A stretch of 64,000 nucleotides of DNA. It comes from Rhizomys pruinosus (lineage: Eukaryota > Chordata > Mammalia > Rodentia > Spalacidae). The notes below the pieces were generated by a model, which was given only the letters and a program-made list of their open reading frames with translations, had not been told where the DNA came from and did no database searches. The stretch's first letter is position 1, and every line of letters starts with the position of its first letter. Positions 23,347 through 33,984 of this stretch are shown piece after piece. The translations under genes and the position numbers were made by a program. Location: positions 19,952 through 83,951 of the forward strand of contig VZQC01004700.1 in NCBI GenBank assembly GCA_009823505.1, in the 5' to 3' direction.

Positions 23347-23347
23347 N
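23347..23347. other. Contig join (single N)
   Basis: A single N separates L1 ORF2 from sequence identical to an internal point of C1 (8409). Confidence 0.9.
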
Positions 23348-23518
23348 TGGCATGTCCTTATTTGTAGTTAATTTCTGAAATTCTAATTGTTTTAATTGGG
23401 ATCTTTAGGGTTTTCTTTATATCAAATAATTTCACCTACAAACAAAGAAAACTTAACTTCCTTCTTGGGAATTTGAGTATATTTTATTTCTATCTCTCTT
23501 ATGTAAAATATTAGAATT

Positions 23519-23745
23519 ATGGGGCTGGAGAGATGGCTCAGCAGTTAAGAGCACCGACTGCTCTTGCAGAGGACCCGAGTTTAATTCCCAGCACCCACAT
23601 GGTGGCTGAGAACCGTCTTTAACTCCAGTTTCAGGGGAATCCAATGCCCTCTTCTGACCTCTGCAGCATAGCACGATATGGGTGCACCAACCAAAATGCA
23701 GACAGTACACTTATACACATAAAAATAATTTAAAAAATATTAGAA
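23519..23745 (+). mobile_element. B2 SINE
   Basis: Full-length B2: ggggctggagagatggctca head, pol III boxes, double tccag block and an A-rich tail. Confidence 0.93.
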
Positions 23746-23759
23746 TCAACACCAGATTT

Positions 23760-23912
23760 TTCTTTTGGTCTTTTTGAGACAGGGTCTCCCTATAGCCCCA
23801 GCTGTCCTGGAACTCACTCTGTAGACCAGGCTGGCCTTGAACTCACAAAGATCCACCTGCCTCTGCCTCCCAAGTGCTAGGATTAAAGGCATGCGCCACC
23901 ATGCCTGGCAAC
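23760..23912 (-). mobile_element. B1 SINE
   Basis: Near-consensus antisense B1 from gagacagggtctccctatag to ggcatgcgccaccatgcc. Confidence 0.93.
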
Positions 23913-23914
23913 AA

Positions 23915-24017
23915 CACCAGATGTTTTAAAAAAAATTATTAATTTTTGAAGATTTCATAAAATGTACTTTGATCATACTCAGATCTCTACTCCACCTTCT
24001 TATTGGCACTGGACTTC

Positions 24018-24093
<76 letters not shown>

Positions 24094-24365
24094 TTCTCCC
24101 TTTTGGCCTGTGACTGTCGACACCCACAGTTTCCTAGGCCTGGTCATAGAGTAACATATGGGCTCAACCTTGAGAAGTGGGCCTTAAGTTCAGTCAGACA
24201 ATGATTGGTTACTCCAATGAGTATATTTTGAGAGTCTATGGGAAACTCCTGATCAACAGCTCAAATGTAGTTAAGTCAGTTCCTGGCCTTGGGCTTTTAC
24301 TTGGCTGACTTGAGGTATCTGGTAGAGGCAATGTCCCCCTGTTAGGTTAATCTCTTTCTCTATTA
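23915..24365 (-). mobile_element. L1 3' UTR-like segment with (AAT)n/(TAG)n
   Basis: Same as 9000-9435 but cleaner. AAT units run about 24024-24060 and TAG units 24062-24094. Confidence 0.5.
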
Positions 24366-24369
24366 TATA

Positions 24370-24480
24370 TGCATATATTTTGGCCTAGAATTCACTATGC
24401 AGACCAAACTGGATTTTAACTCACAGAGATCCACCAGCCTCAACCTCCCAAATGCCCCACCACACCCTTCTCTGTATCAT
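24370..24480 (-). mobile_element. Old B1 SINE
   Basis: Antisense: gcctagaattcactatgcag, cagagatccaccagcctcaa. Same insertion as 9440-9560. Confidence 0.7.
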
Positions 24481-24529
24481 ACATGTATATTCTATAGTGG
24501 TAGGTTTCCAAATTTCTTTTTAAAATTTT

Positions 24530-24785
24530 ATTATTTTTTATAAATTTATTTATTTATTATTATTTTTTATGTGTATGGATGTACTACTGTCTGCATGTAG
24601 GTTTGTGCAGCCGTGTCGTGCAATGCCGTGGAGGTTAGAAGAGGGTCTCGGATTCCCGTGGAACTGGAGTTCTCCTGGATTGGAGTTACAGACGGTTCTT
24701 AGCCTCCATGTGGGTGCTGGGGATCAAACCCGGGTCCTCTGCAAGAGCAGTCAGTGCTCTTAACCGCCAGGCTATCTCTCCAGCC
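24530..24785 (-). mobile_element. B2 SINE
   Basis: Antisense B2, first of a tandem pair, ending gctatctctccagcccccca. Confidence 0.9.
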
Positions 24786-24787
24786 CC

Positions 24788-25026
24788 CCAAATGTCTTTT
24801 TTTATTTTATTTCTGTATGTGTATGAATGTACTGTCTGCATGCAGGTTTGTGCACCCGTGTCGTGCAATGCCGTGGAGGTCAGAAGAGGGCGTCGGATTC
24901 CCCTGGAACTGGAGTTCTCCTGGATTTTTGGACGGTTCTCGGCCGCCATGTGGGTGCTGGGGATCGAACCCGGATCCTCTGCAAGAGTGGTCGGCGCTCT
25001 TAACCACTAGGCCATCTCTCCAGCCC
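24788..25026 (-). mobile_element. B2 SINE
   Basis: Second B2 of the pair. The two are closely similar and same-strand, so one probably inserted in the A-tail of the other. Confidence 0.9.
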
Positions 25027-28000
25027 CTCCAAATGTCTTTTTTTAAATACATTTAGTGTTAGTTGTCCCTCCCCATATACCCTCCTCAGCCTTGCACTCC
25101 CATTACCCATCCCACTTAATTATCCCTGCTCCAAAATTTCCTTTTCTATATTTATATCACTGCACTCTCTACTCCTCCCCATGAAGCTTCCCCCATGGGC
25201 TTTGACTAATTTACTGACCCCTATGTATTTTCTAATTGAGACATATATCTAAGGATTCAAACCTTGAATCTATTTATGAGAGGTAAAATGTACCATTTGT
25301 CTTTCTGGGACTGTATTATTTCACTTAAGTTTATTATTTCCAATTCCACCTATATTCCTGAAAAGCTCAAAATTTCTTTCTTCTTAGCAGCTTCATGATT
25401 TTCCATTGTGTAAATGTATCATACTTTCATTAGTCATTCATTACTTGATAAACATATATATTCTTTTCATTTCCAGGCTATTGTCAATTGGTCAGCAATA
25501 AACATATAAGAAGGTATCTCTGCAGTAGGATATAGAGTCTTTGGGTATATTCCAGAAGTGGTAGGGATGGATCTTGAGGTAGGTCTATTTCTAGCTTTTC
25601 AAGGAATCTTCAAACTAATTTCCATAGTAGTTTGCACTCCCACCAGAAGTAAATAAAATTTCCACTTTCCCTACATACTCACTAGCATTTTTTATCTTAC
25701 CTTAACTTTTCTGATTGGGGTAAAAGGAAATCTCAAAGTAGTTTTATTTTGCATTTCCTTATAGGAAAAGGTATTGAACACTAAAAATTTTCATATCCAT
25801 TTGTGTTTCATGTTTGGAATACTCTTGTCCCAATTTTTACTCGGGCTTAATTTTTGAGTTCTTTGTATATTCTAAATACTAACCCTCAGTCAGTGACAGA
25901 TCTGATAAATATTTTTTTCCCATTCTGTAAATTACCTTTTCACTTGAATGATGGGGTCCTTTGTTATTTAGAAGTCTTTTGTTGTCATGAAGTCTTATTC
26001 GTCAATTGTTGGTCTTAATGCCCTAAGTCATGTTCAGAATGTCTATCACATCTCTGTAACTTCCAATTTACTCCCTACATGATCCTCTATCACGTTCAGG
26101 GTACCAGGTCTTATGTTGAGATCTTGATCCATTTTTAGTTGAGTTTGGGGCTGGGGGAGAGATAGAGATCCACTTTCATTCTTCTACAAGTAACTATCCA
26201 GTTTGATCATTGTCATTTGTTAACCATTCTGTCTTTTCTCCATTGTGTATTTTTTGTCATTTTCTAAAATATCTGTTGACGCTAAGTGCATGGACTTAAA
26301 ACTGGGTCTTCAGTTCTATCCCATTCATCAGTCTGTATTTATTCCAGTACCATGCTGTTTTCATTGTTAAAAGTCTTTAATAAACATTAAAATTGAGGAT
26401 AGTGATGTCAAAAACCCTCTTATTGTTCAGGGTTGTTTTGAAAATCCTGAGGGTTTTGTTCTGCAAAATGAAATTTGAGAGATTTTTTTAATTACTGTGA
26501 AGAATTAGGGTGAAATTTTGAGGGGACTTGCAATAAAGCTGTAGGTTGTTCTTAGTATGATGGCCATATTCACAATATTAATCCAACAAATCTATATGCA
26601 TGGGAATTTCTTCTATCTCCTAGTAATGACTTCAATTTTTCTTCATTTTCAACATTTTTATTACACAATCTTTTCCTTCCCTCAGATATATTCCAAGATA
26701 TTTTATGAGTTGTGAGACTACTGTGAATGGATTATTTCTCTGGTTTTTTCCCGTGAGTTTGTTATTGGTATGTAGGAAGGCTACTGGTCTTTCTGTTAAT
26801 TTTGTATCTTGGGACATAAATATAGTATGTTTTATGTGTTTTCAGCTCTAGTTTTCTAGTGGAATCTTTAGGCTCTTTTATGTCTAGAATCATATGATAT
26901 ACAAATAAGGATAATTTGCTTTTTTTTTCCCTTTTCAACTTCTACCTCATTTTTCTTTATGCTTTAGCTAAAACTTCAAACACCATATTGAATAGGAATG
27001 TAGAGAGTGTATATAGTTGTTTGGTTCCTGATTTTAATGGAAATTTTTTGAATTTTTCCTCAACTAATATGATTTTGGTCATGGGCTTGCTGTGTATTTC
27101 CGTTATCATGGCAACTAGTGCATTCTTAGATTTTCCATGACTTTTATGATGAACAGATGTTGGATATTTTAACATTTCTGACTCCACTGAGATGATCATG
27201 TAGTTTTTGTCCTTGAGTCTATTAATGTGGTTTATTATATATGATTTATATATGATGAATCATCCCTGAATCTCTGAGAGGAAGCCTATTGATCAAGGTG
27301 AATAAGTTTTTTTATGATTTTTTTATGTTCTCTTGCATTCAGTTTGCAAATATTTTAATGAGATGTTTTTGTTCACCAGAGGGATAGACTTATACATTTG
27401 ATTTTCTGTTGAATCTTTGTCTGATTTTGGTATCACCTTAATACTCACTTCATAGAAAGAATTTGGAAGTATTTCTTCATTTTCTCTTTTATGGAATAAG
27501 TTGAGGAGAATTGGTATATTTCCTCCATGAAGGTGTGGTAGAATTCTTTGTTGTATCTGTCTATCTCATTCAGGGCTTTTGTTACTTGGGATAAATTTAA
27601 TTACTACTATTTATAATCTCATTTTTGTTGTGGATTTATTTAAATAGTTTAGCTAACCTTGGTTTAGTTTTGGTTATCAAACATATCTAGTAATCCAGCC
27701 ATTTTTTATTTTCCACAGGAATGGAATATAGGCTTTTAAAGTATGTTCTTTTGGGAGGCAGAGGCAGGCAAATCTTTGTGAGTTCAAGGCCAGCCTGGTC
27801 TACATAACAAGTTCCAGGACAGTTGGGGCTACAGAGAGACCCTGCCTCCAAAAAGACCAAAAAATAGTATGTTATTATGGCTTTCTAAATGTCCTTAGTA
27901 TCTGTTGTAATGTTTTCCTTTTCATCTCTGATTTTATTAATTAGAGTACTCTCTGTTCCTTTTGATTAATTTAGATAAAGGTTTGTCAATATTCTTAACC

Positions 28001-28797
28001 TTTTCAAAGATCCTCTTCTTCATTTCATTGATTCTATGTATTGTTTTATCATTTTGATTCGTTAATTTCAGGCCTATTTTGGATTGTCTTCCCATCTCCT
28101 CTTTTTGAGTCTGATTTGTTTTTGATTTTCTAAATGTCCTCAGGTGCACCATTAAGTTATTAATATGGGATCCCTCCTGCTTTCTGATATAGGCACTGAG
28201 TGATATTAAATTTCTTCTTTGGACTATCTCCACTGTCCCATAGGTTGATACATTACAATTTTCATTAAGTACTAGAAAATTTTAATTTTTCTTCTTAATT
28301 TATCCACTGATCCAATGTCATTCTTAGTATCTTGTTTACTGAATATGAGTTGGGGTAATTTTTATCATTTCTAGTGTTGTTGATAAGGTTTTTTCCTTTG
28401 TTGTCAGGTAGGAAATAGCTTATTATTTCAATTTTCTTAATTTTTCAAGAATTGTTTTGTGTCATTTTATGCTGATTTTGGAGAAAGTTCCATGGGCTGC
28501 TGAAAAGGGTGTATATTTTTTACTGTTTGTGTGGAATGTGTTGTAAATGCTTATCATATCCAACTGATTTATTGTGTCATTTATCTCCTGGGTTTGTCCA
28601 ATTAGTTTTTAATCTGGATGACCTGACTATTGTGGAAAGTTGGAAATTCAAATAATCCACTATCACTGTGTTGAAGTCAGTCCATGATATTAAGATATAA
28701 TAGTGTTTCTTTCATGAAATTGGACGCCAGTGTGTTTGATGAATGTATGCTTTAGGATTATAATATCCTCTTATTGGACTTTTCATTTGATGAGTAT
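25027..28797 (-). mobile_element. Long L1, 3' UTR and ORF2, second copy
   Basis: Cleaner copy of 10113-14261. Runs from the 3' UTR to the endonuclease-side segment ending tttgatgagtat, where the XY element is inserted. No intact ORF2 frame is present. Confidence 0.87.
27752..27866 (+). mobile_element. B1 SINE, 5'-truncated
   Basis: gggaggcagaggcaggcaaa, caaggccagcctggtctaca, gagaccctgcctcc. Inserted in the L1. Confidence 0.9.
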
Positions 28798-30417
28798 AAA
28801 ATGTCTTTCCTCCAAGGGGAGAGCCAATAGCCAATTAGATTTGGGATATACAGGCACATGGCTGCCTCTGCTGCACAGTATTTCCAGGCAGGTGAGGTGT
28901 AGCTGGTGCTGACAGTGGAGTCTTGCTTGACTCAAGGAGACCCATATTTGCTTTATTGGTTTAGTGGCTTTTGGTAACACTCTCTGGCATTCCAGAGGCC
29001 ATCTGTATACTTGCATGTGTGGTCTCAATACATCCCTCCCATGTTAACGTCAGGTCTTCGGCAGCAGGGTCTTATTGCCTCTCCTCCTGTAGGTATCCCA
29101 ACTTAGAGGCAAGGAGCCCTTACTTTTTGTGGGGCCTTGGATCCCCTGGCCAACATCCACCTGGTAGAACAATCCATTGCTGATGTCAGAGCTCCTGTAT
29201 TAATATATTTTGCCTGAGTGCATAGCCCTAGGACTTTAGTATTATATTTGGTTCTGAACAGAGAGTAATCCCTTCCACAGTTTCCATGTCTAGTAGTCAA
29301 TTAAAGAAAGCAGTTTTACCGGTTTTATAAGAGATTACCTCTACAGTAGTTGTCTCCAATTTACAGTTGGGGAGCGACCTCATCATTGTCACATTTCTTC
29401 TTGTTCTATGGGTGGGAAGGCAAGGAAGTCTCTCATATCAGAACCTTTGTGGCACCCAGAAGGTAAGTTTCATTAGGACTCATTATAACTAGTTGTTACA
29501 TGTAGGATCCACAGAGGGGTTCGATGTTTATGGCAATCTGAGGCTTTTCTTCCTTTGAATGTTCAGATGGGTCAGCCTTTCCGTTGCCACTTTTTGGTAC
29601 ATCCTACTCAATGCAAACCTGTATCTTTTCTTTCTCAGCCGTTAAGTTGGTGACGTTTTGTCCTGTTGGAACAAACAAATCTTTTCCCATATAACCCATG
29701 GCTGATGCCACAAGCTTACATCCTCTACAGGTTAGGAGATGTTATAAGCCACAGTAAGACCCTGTCATATTTAACAGGGGGGAAAATTGTAATTCATGGA
29801 TTAACATATCCAAACATGTGTCTATGCTAAAGTAACCTACCATAACTATTAGTGCTGCTTAAATACCTATATATCTAATTGCTTGTTCTTCATTAGTAGG
29901 ATCGAAAGGTTATTCCTGGCCAAACTGTCAGCCCATGAAAGGAAACAGCCAGAATTTACCAGACTCCAAGTCAACAGCTCCAGAGAGAGTGGACTGTTTT
30001 ACCTCTCATCCACCTGTGCCCCTTTTCTAAGCCTAGGGAACAACCTGCGGAAGAGGGGGCGTGGTAGAATGTAAGGGCTGCGATTGGGGTGAATGGTGAA
30101 ACTACAGCAATGTAGTCTGGACACTCATTTGATCAACTTGATTGAACAAACAACCTGTCACCCCCCACTGGATGGTGGGGCTGTAGGTGTTTGGGCACAA
30201 CAGCCTGCAGATAGGTTTTGCATGAAGGATGCTTGTACTCATGGATTATCACTTATAGCTAAAAATGAAAAAAAAAACTGAGAGAAAGATGCAGGACAGT
30301 TATGGCAGAATGCATGATCTGGGATGGGGTGGGGGTGGGGGGGGGAGGGAAAGGGAAATAAGCCTGAACTGAATTGGAAAAATGTATGAAATGCACAAAG
30401 CATCAATAAAAACTAAT

Positions 30418-30449
<32 letters not shown>

Positions 30450-30462
30450 AAATGTCTTTCCT
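28798..30462 (+). mobile_element. XY retrotransposon with inverted 5' part and 14-bp target duplication
   Basis: The insert splits the L1 and is flanked by exact copies of aaaatgtctttcct (28798-28811 and 30449-30462), starting with AAAA as expected for L1-endonuclease cleavage. X (28812-29692) is reversed relative to Y (29693-30420), and an (AAAT)n tail ends the element. In the uninverted order seen at 63050-63940 and 7424-7470, the end of X bearing tccaaggggagagcc adjoins the start of Y (aaataacccatggctg). Inversion of the 5' part with little loss is the signature of twin priming. No coding frame is conserved. The G-rich tract before the tail resembles an L1 3' UTR. Confidence 0.88.
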
Positions 30463-30690
30463 TATCGCTTCTGATTTATTTGTTTGAAGTATATGTTGTA
30501 AAATATTTAAAAATCTACACCTGCTTCTTTTTTAGTACCATGTTCTTAGAATACCTTTATCCATCCTTTTCCTTAAGGTGGTCTCAGTCACTGATGGTGA
30601 GTGAGATTCTTAGATGCAGTATAATTGATTCCATTTTTTTCTATTGCTCTAGCTTTTGCATTGATATTTTTATTTTATAAATAATTTTTC
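30463..30690 (-). mobile_element. Long L1, ORF2 N-terminal side (continuation)
   Basis: Antisense L1 resumes directly after the target duplication (tatcgcttctgatttatttg), confirming that XY entered this L1. Confidence 0.8.
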
Positions 30691-31395
30691 AATCCATCTT
30701 AATCATCTTTATACCTGCTTCTCCACTGGCACCTTCCCACAGCCCCCTGGAGTTCACACATTCTGGCATTTTTGCTATGATTGTTTGAGTCAAACTAGTT
30801 TCCTTGCCCACTCGTCAGTGCCAGCTCATCCTCTGAGCTCTACTCAGCCTACCTAAAGAAGGCCAGGTCTTCCTCACCCAGCTGCAATCAGCTCTAATAT
30901 TTCTTCAGCTAAGGTTCGGGCTCTGCTACACATTTCTGCAGTTTTGTGCTGGTATATGTCCATCTGTGCTTGCATGGGTCTTATACATGCCAATACCTAT
31001 GTTGTAGGTTCACACAAACAGGGTCCCAGGAGCATTTCTGTTTGGCCTTGCACCACCACCCTTGCTCTTATAATTTTTCCACCCACTCTTCCATAATGTA
31101 CTCTGAGCCCTGGGTGGGTGAAGCTGAATTTAGGCAACGTATCCCTGGAACACTCTATAGATTCCTCATCTCCATGGTTTGTCCACTCATTCTCTTTTGA
31201 GTTCCTGAGGTCCTGTTGCATGGGGAGGAGTCCTTAATGAGAGTTAAGAGGTACTTAAAGCCTTCTTGAGTCCTTGTTCTATGTTGCATGGGGCTTATGT
31301 GTAAAGGTTGCATTGTAGATGTGCCACCTAGTCATGAGCAATTCACAGTCCATGTCTGTGTGTCTCCAGTTGTGAGACTCTGTACTATTCTTCAT
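30690..31395 (-). mobile_element. Lx-like L1 3' UTR
   Basis: Antisense: tcaatccatcttaatcatct, ccccctggagttcacacatt, acagggtcccaggagcattt. Cleaner copy of 16207-16960. Confidence 0.7.
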
Positions 31396-31424
31396 GTCTT
31401 ACAAAAGAAGATTTTTTTTAATTT

Positions 31425-31670
31425 TTGATATTTTTTTATTTATTTCTATATGCGCATGAATGTACTTTCTGCATGCAGGTTTGTGCACCCGTGTTGTGCA
31501 ATGCCGCGGAGGTTAGAAGTAGGTGTCCGATTCCCCTGGAACTGGAGTTCTCCTGGAATTGGAGTTTCAGATGGTTCTCGGCCGCCATGTACGCGCTGGG
31601 AATCGAATCAGGTCCTCTGCAAGAGTGGGCAGTGCTCTTAACCACTAGGCCATCTCTCCAGCCCCCCCCC
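31425..31670 (-). mobile_element. B2 SINE
   Basis: Antisense B2 between the Lx-like 3' UTR and the next L1 segment. Confidence 0.9.
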
Positions 31671-33770
31671 AAAGAAGTTTTTTGAGAGGGGTCTGGGATA
31701 TTTGTCTACAAATTTAAGTATGCCTCTTTTGTAGTTAGCAAGATGTTACCTTACTCTAAGAATGTGTCTACCTTGTGGAATTATCTAAGATCTATGATCT
31801 GTCCAGATATGTGCATCTGGCTATGTTAACAATACCCTACATGAGTTTCCTTCCACTGAATGGGTTTTAATTCCAATTAGTAAGCCACTGATTTCCCACA
31901 AGTTAAAGGTGCCACTATTGCACCAATGTCCTATGTTGTGCTGGTCATTGATGTGGATATATGGTCTTAAATCTGGTGTAGGACCATTGATTGATGTTCT
32001 CCCTTAGTGGGCATAGTACTCTCCATAAATATGAGAACTAGCCTTCAGGGGTGGTAACTTCCAGATCAGTTCCAGAATCCATTTTCTAATCCAATCAGAC
32101 AAGTTGTGATTTTATTGGGAAATTCAAAGCATTAACATTGAGAGTTGTTACTGAACAATGTTCATTAATACCTGTGATGTTTGTCATCACAGTGATGTTT
32201 ATTTTGACCTCCTTTGATTAACTATTCTAAAATTATTTATTCTTTTGTACTCTCTTTGGTGTGTTTAGTAATATCTTCAGATGAAGTATTTTCTTCATAC
32301 CATATGTAGAGATGGATTAGTAGAAATAAATTTCTTAAATCTGTTTTTTATAATGGAAATTTTCCCTTTCTTCCATTATGAATGATACTTTTTCAGGGTA
32401 TAGTAGCCTGGATTGGTATCTTTGGTCTTTATGAATTTGTACAATATCACTCCATGCCCTCCTGGCTTCCAAAGTCTCCATCAAAAACAGTTGTGTTTTA
32501 CTGATAATCCTGCCTTAATGTTTGGTCTTATCTTTCTCTCTTGCAGGTTTCTGTATCCATTCTTTGTTCTGTACATTTACTGGCTTTATTATTATGTGGC
32601 ATGGGGCATTTCTTTTCTGGTCTTATCTACAAGATGTTTCATATAACTCTTTTACCTTGATAAGCATCTCATTATTTAGATATGGGGAATTTTCTACTTC
32701 TATAATTTTGGGGAAATTAATTTCTGTAACTTGGGCCTGGGTTTCTTCCCCTTTTATTCATAGGTTTGGTCTTTTTTTGTATCCCAGAGTTCCTGCACAT
32801 TTTGTTCTAGTCATTTATATGTCATTTGATGCATTCTACTGGTGAGACATTCCACTAAGTTTTTATTTCGCTGACTATTTCTAATTTCAAGTTTCATTTC
32901 TACTTGCCTTGTCTTCAGAAATTTTATTTCAACATTAAATTATATTCTCATAACTTCATTTGTTTTCATTATTCTCATTTAGCTGATTATTTGTGTTTTC
33001 ATGGTCTTTGTTAAAGAATTTATGCCTATGTTCTTTGATTTCCTTGAACATATTTATAATCTCTATTTTTAAATAATTTTAAGCATCAACTAAGTTGCTT
33101 TTCTCTGGCAACAGTGAGTGGGAGTACTGATTTCTGGAGAAAATGCCATATTTATTGATAGTTTATGTTTTTATTGAAGTTTTGTGGATTTCATTCAACA
33201 TTTCTTAGTCAAATTTAGACCCATTCCCTCTTCAATACATTTTTTTGTGATTAGACCTACGTATCTAGAGTTAAGCTAATGATGGTATTTCTTGGTGTGG
33301 ATATTGATTTCACTCTTTCTGAGTAGTTGTTTGGATCTTCCTTTGTTACTGTGTGTCAAATTGTGGGCTAGCTGAATGTATGTTGATGTTTAATCATGCT
33401 GTAAATCTGTGTTGGTGTGCAAATGGGTGTTAGATGATTTTCCTGCACATTTGGTGATATGTGAACTTATGAGCCCATAAACAAATCTTCTGTAGAGTTA
33501 GTAGATTCTCACTGCCAATCTTCAGAAAACTACAGAAAGCTCACACAGTTCTACATGTGATCTGTTAGTGGTAGGGGGTTAGGGTCACAACACAAACCAT
33601 AAGTTCTCCTTGAGCCACTAGAACAAGATTTCAGGTGGAGGTTGGTGGGGTGAGGTAGAGACAAGGTTGGAGGTTCAGAACTGGGATTGATATCTTGGGA
33701 CCTTCACAGTCACTGCATTGTATGCAGGATAAAGCAGTTGGTCTTGAGATAGACTCTGGATTTTACTCTC
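31671..33770 (-). mobile_element. Long L1, ORF2 start, ORF1 and 5' side, second copy
   Basis: Cleaner copy of 17220-19360. The complement near 32280-32390 reads as an ORF1 C-terminal-like segment; the rest is ORF1 and leader. Frames are broken. Confidence 0.75.
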
Positions 33771-33782
33771 TGTCAAGTATTT

Positions 33783-33984
33783 CTTTTTTTTTTAATTGAT
33801 GCTTTGTGTATTTCACACATCATTTTCCAATTCAGTTCAGGCATATATCCCCTTCCTTTCCCCCCACCCCACCCCTACCCATCCCAGATTATGCATTCTG
33901 CCGTAAGTTTTCTGCATCTTTCTCTGCTTTTTTGTTTTGTTTTGTTTTCATTTTTTAAACAATAAGTGATAATTTGTGAGTACA
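33783..33984 (-). mobile_element. XY element, 3'-terminal 200 bp of Y, next to monomers
   Basis: T tract, aattgatgctttgtgtattt, C-rich tract and agattatgcattctgccgta, the common XY 3' end in antisense. It stops inside Y (gtgataatttgtgagtacaa) and the promoter monomers start at once. Confidence 0.82.

Larger units (their letters stand above)
23348..33984 (+). repeat. Long duplicated block, second copy (C2)
   Basis: Cleaner version of 8409-19575 with the same nested repeats in the same order. It should be preferred for reading the elements in this block. Confidence 0.9.

Noticed and set aside
7651..30074. Near-identical 62-63-residue frames at 7651 and 29883 suggesting a conserved small protein
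   Set aside because: Both fall in Y of the XY element; similarity is at DNA level and other copies break the frame.
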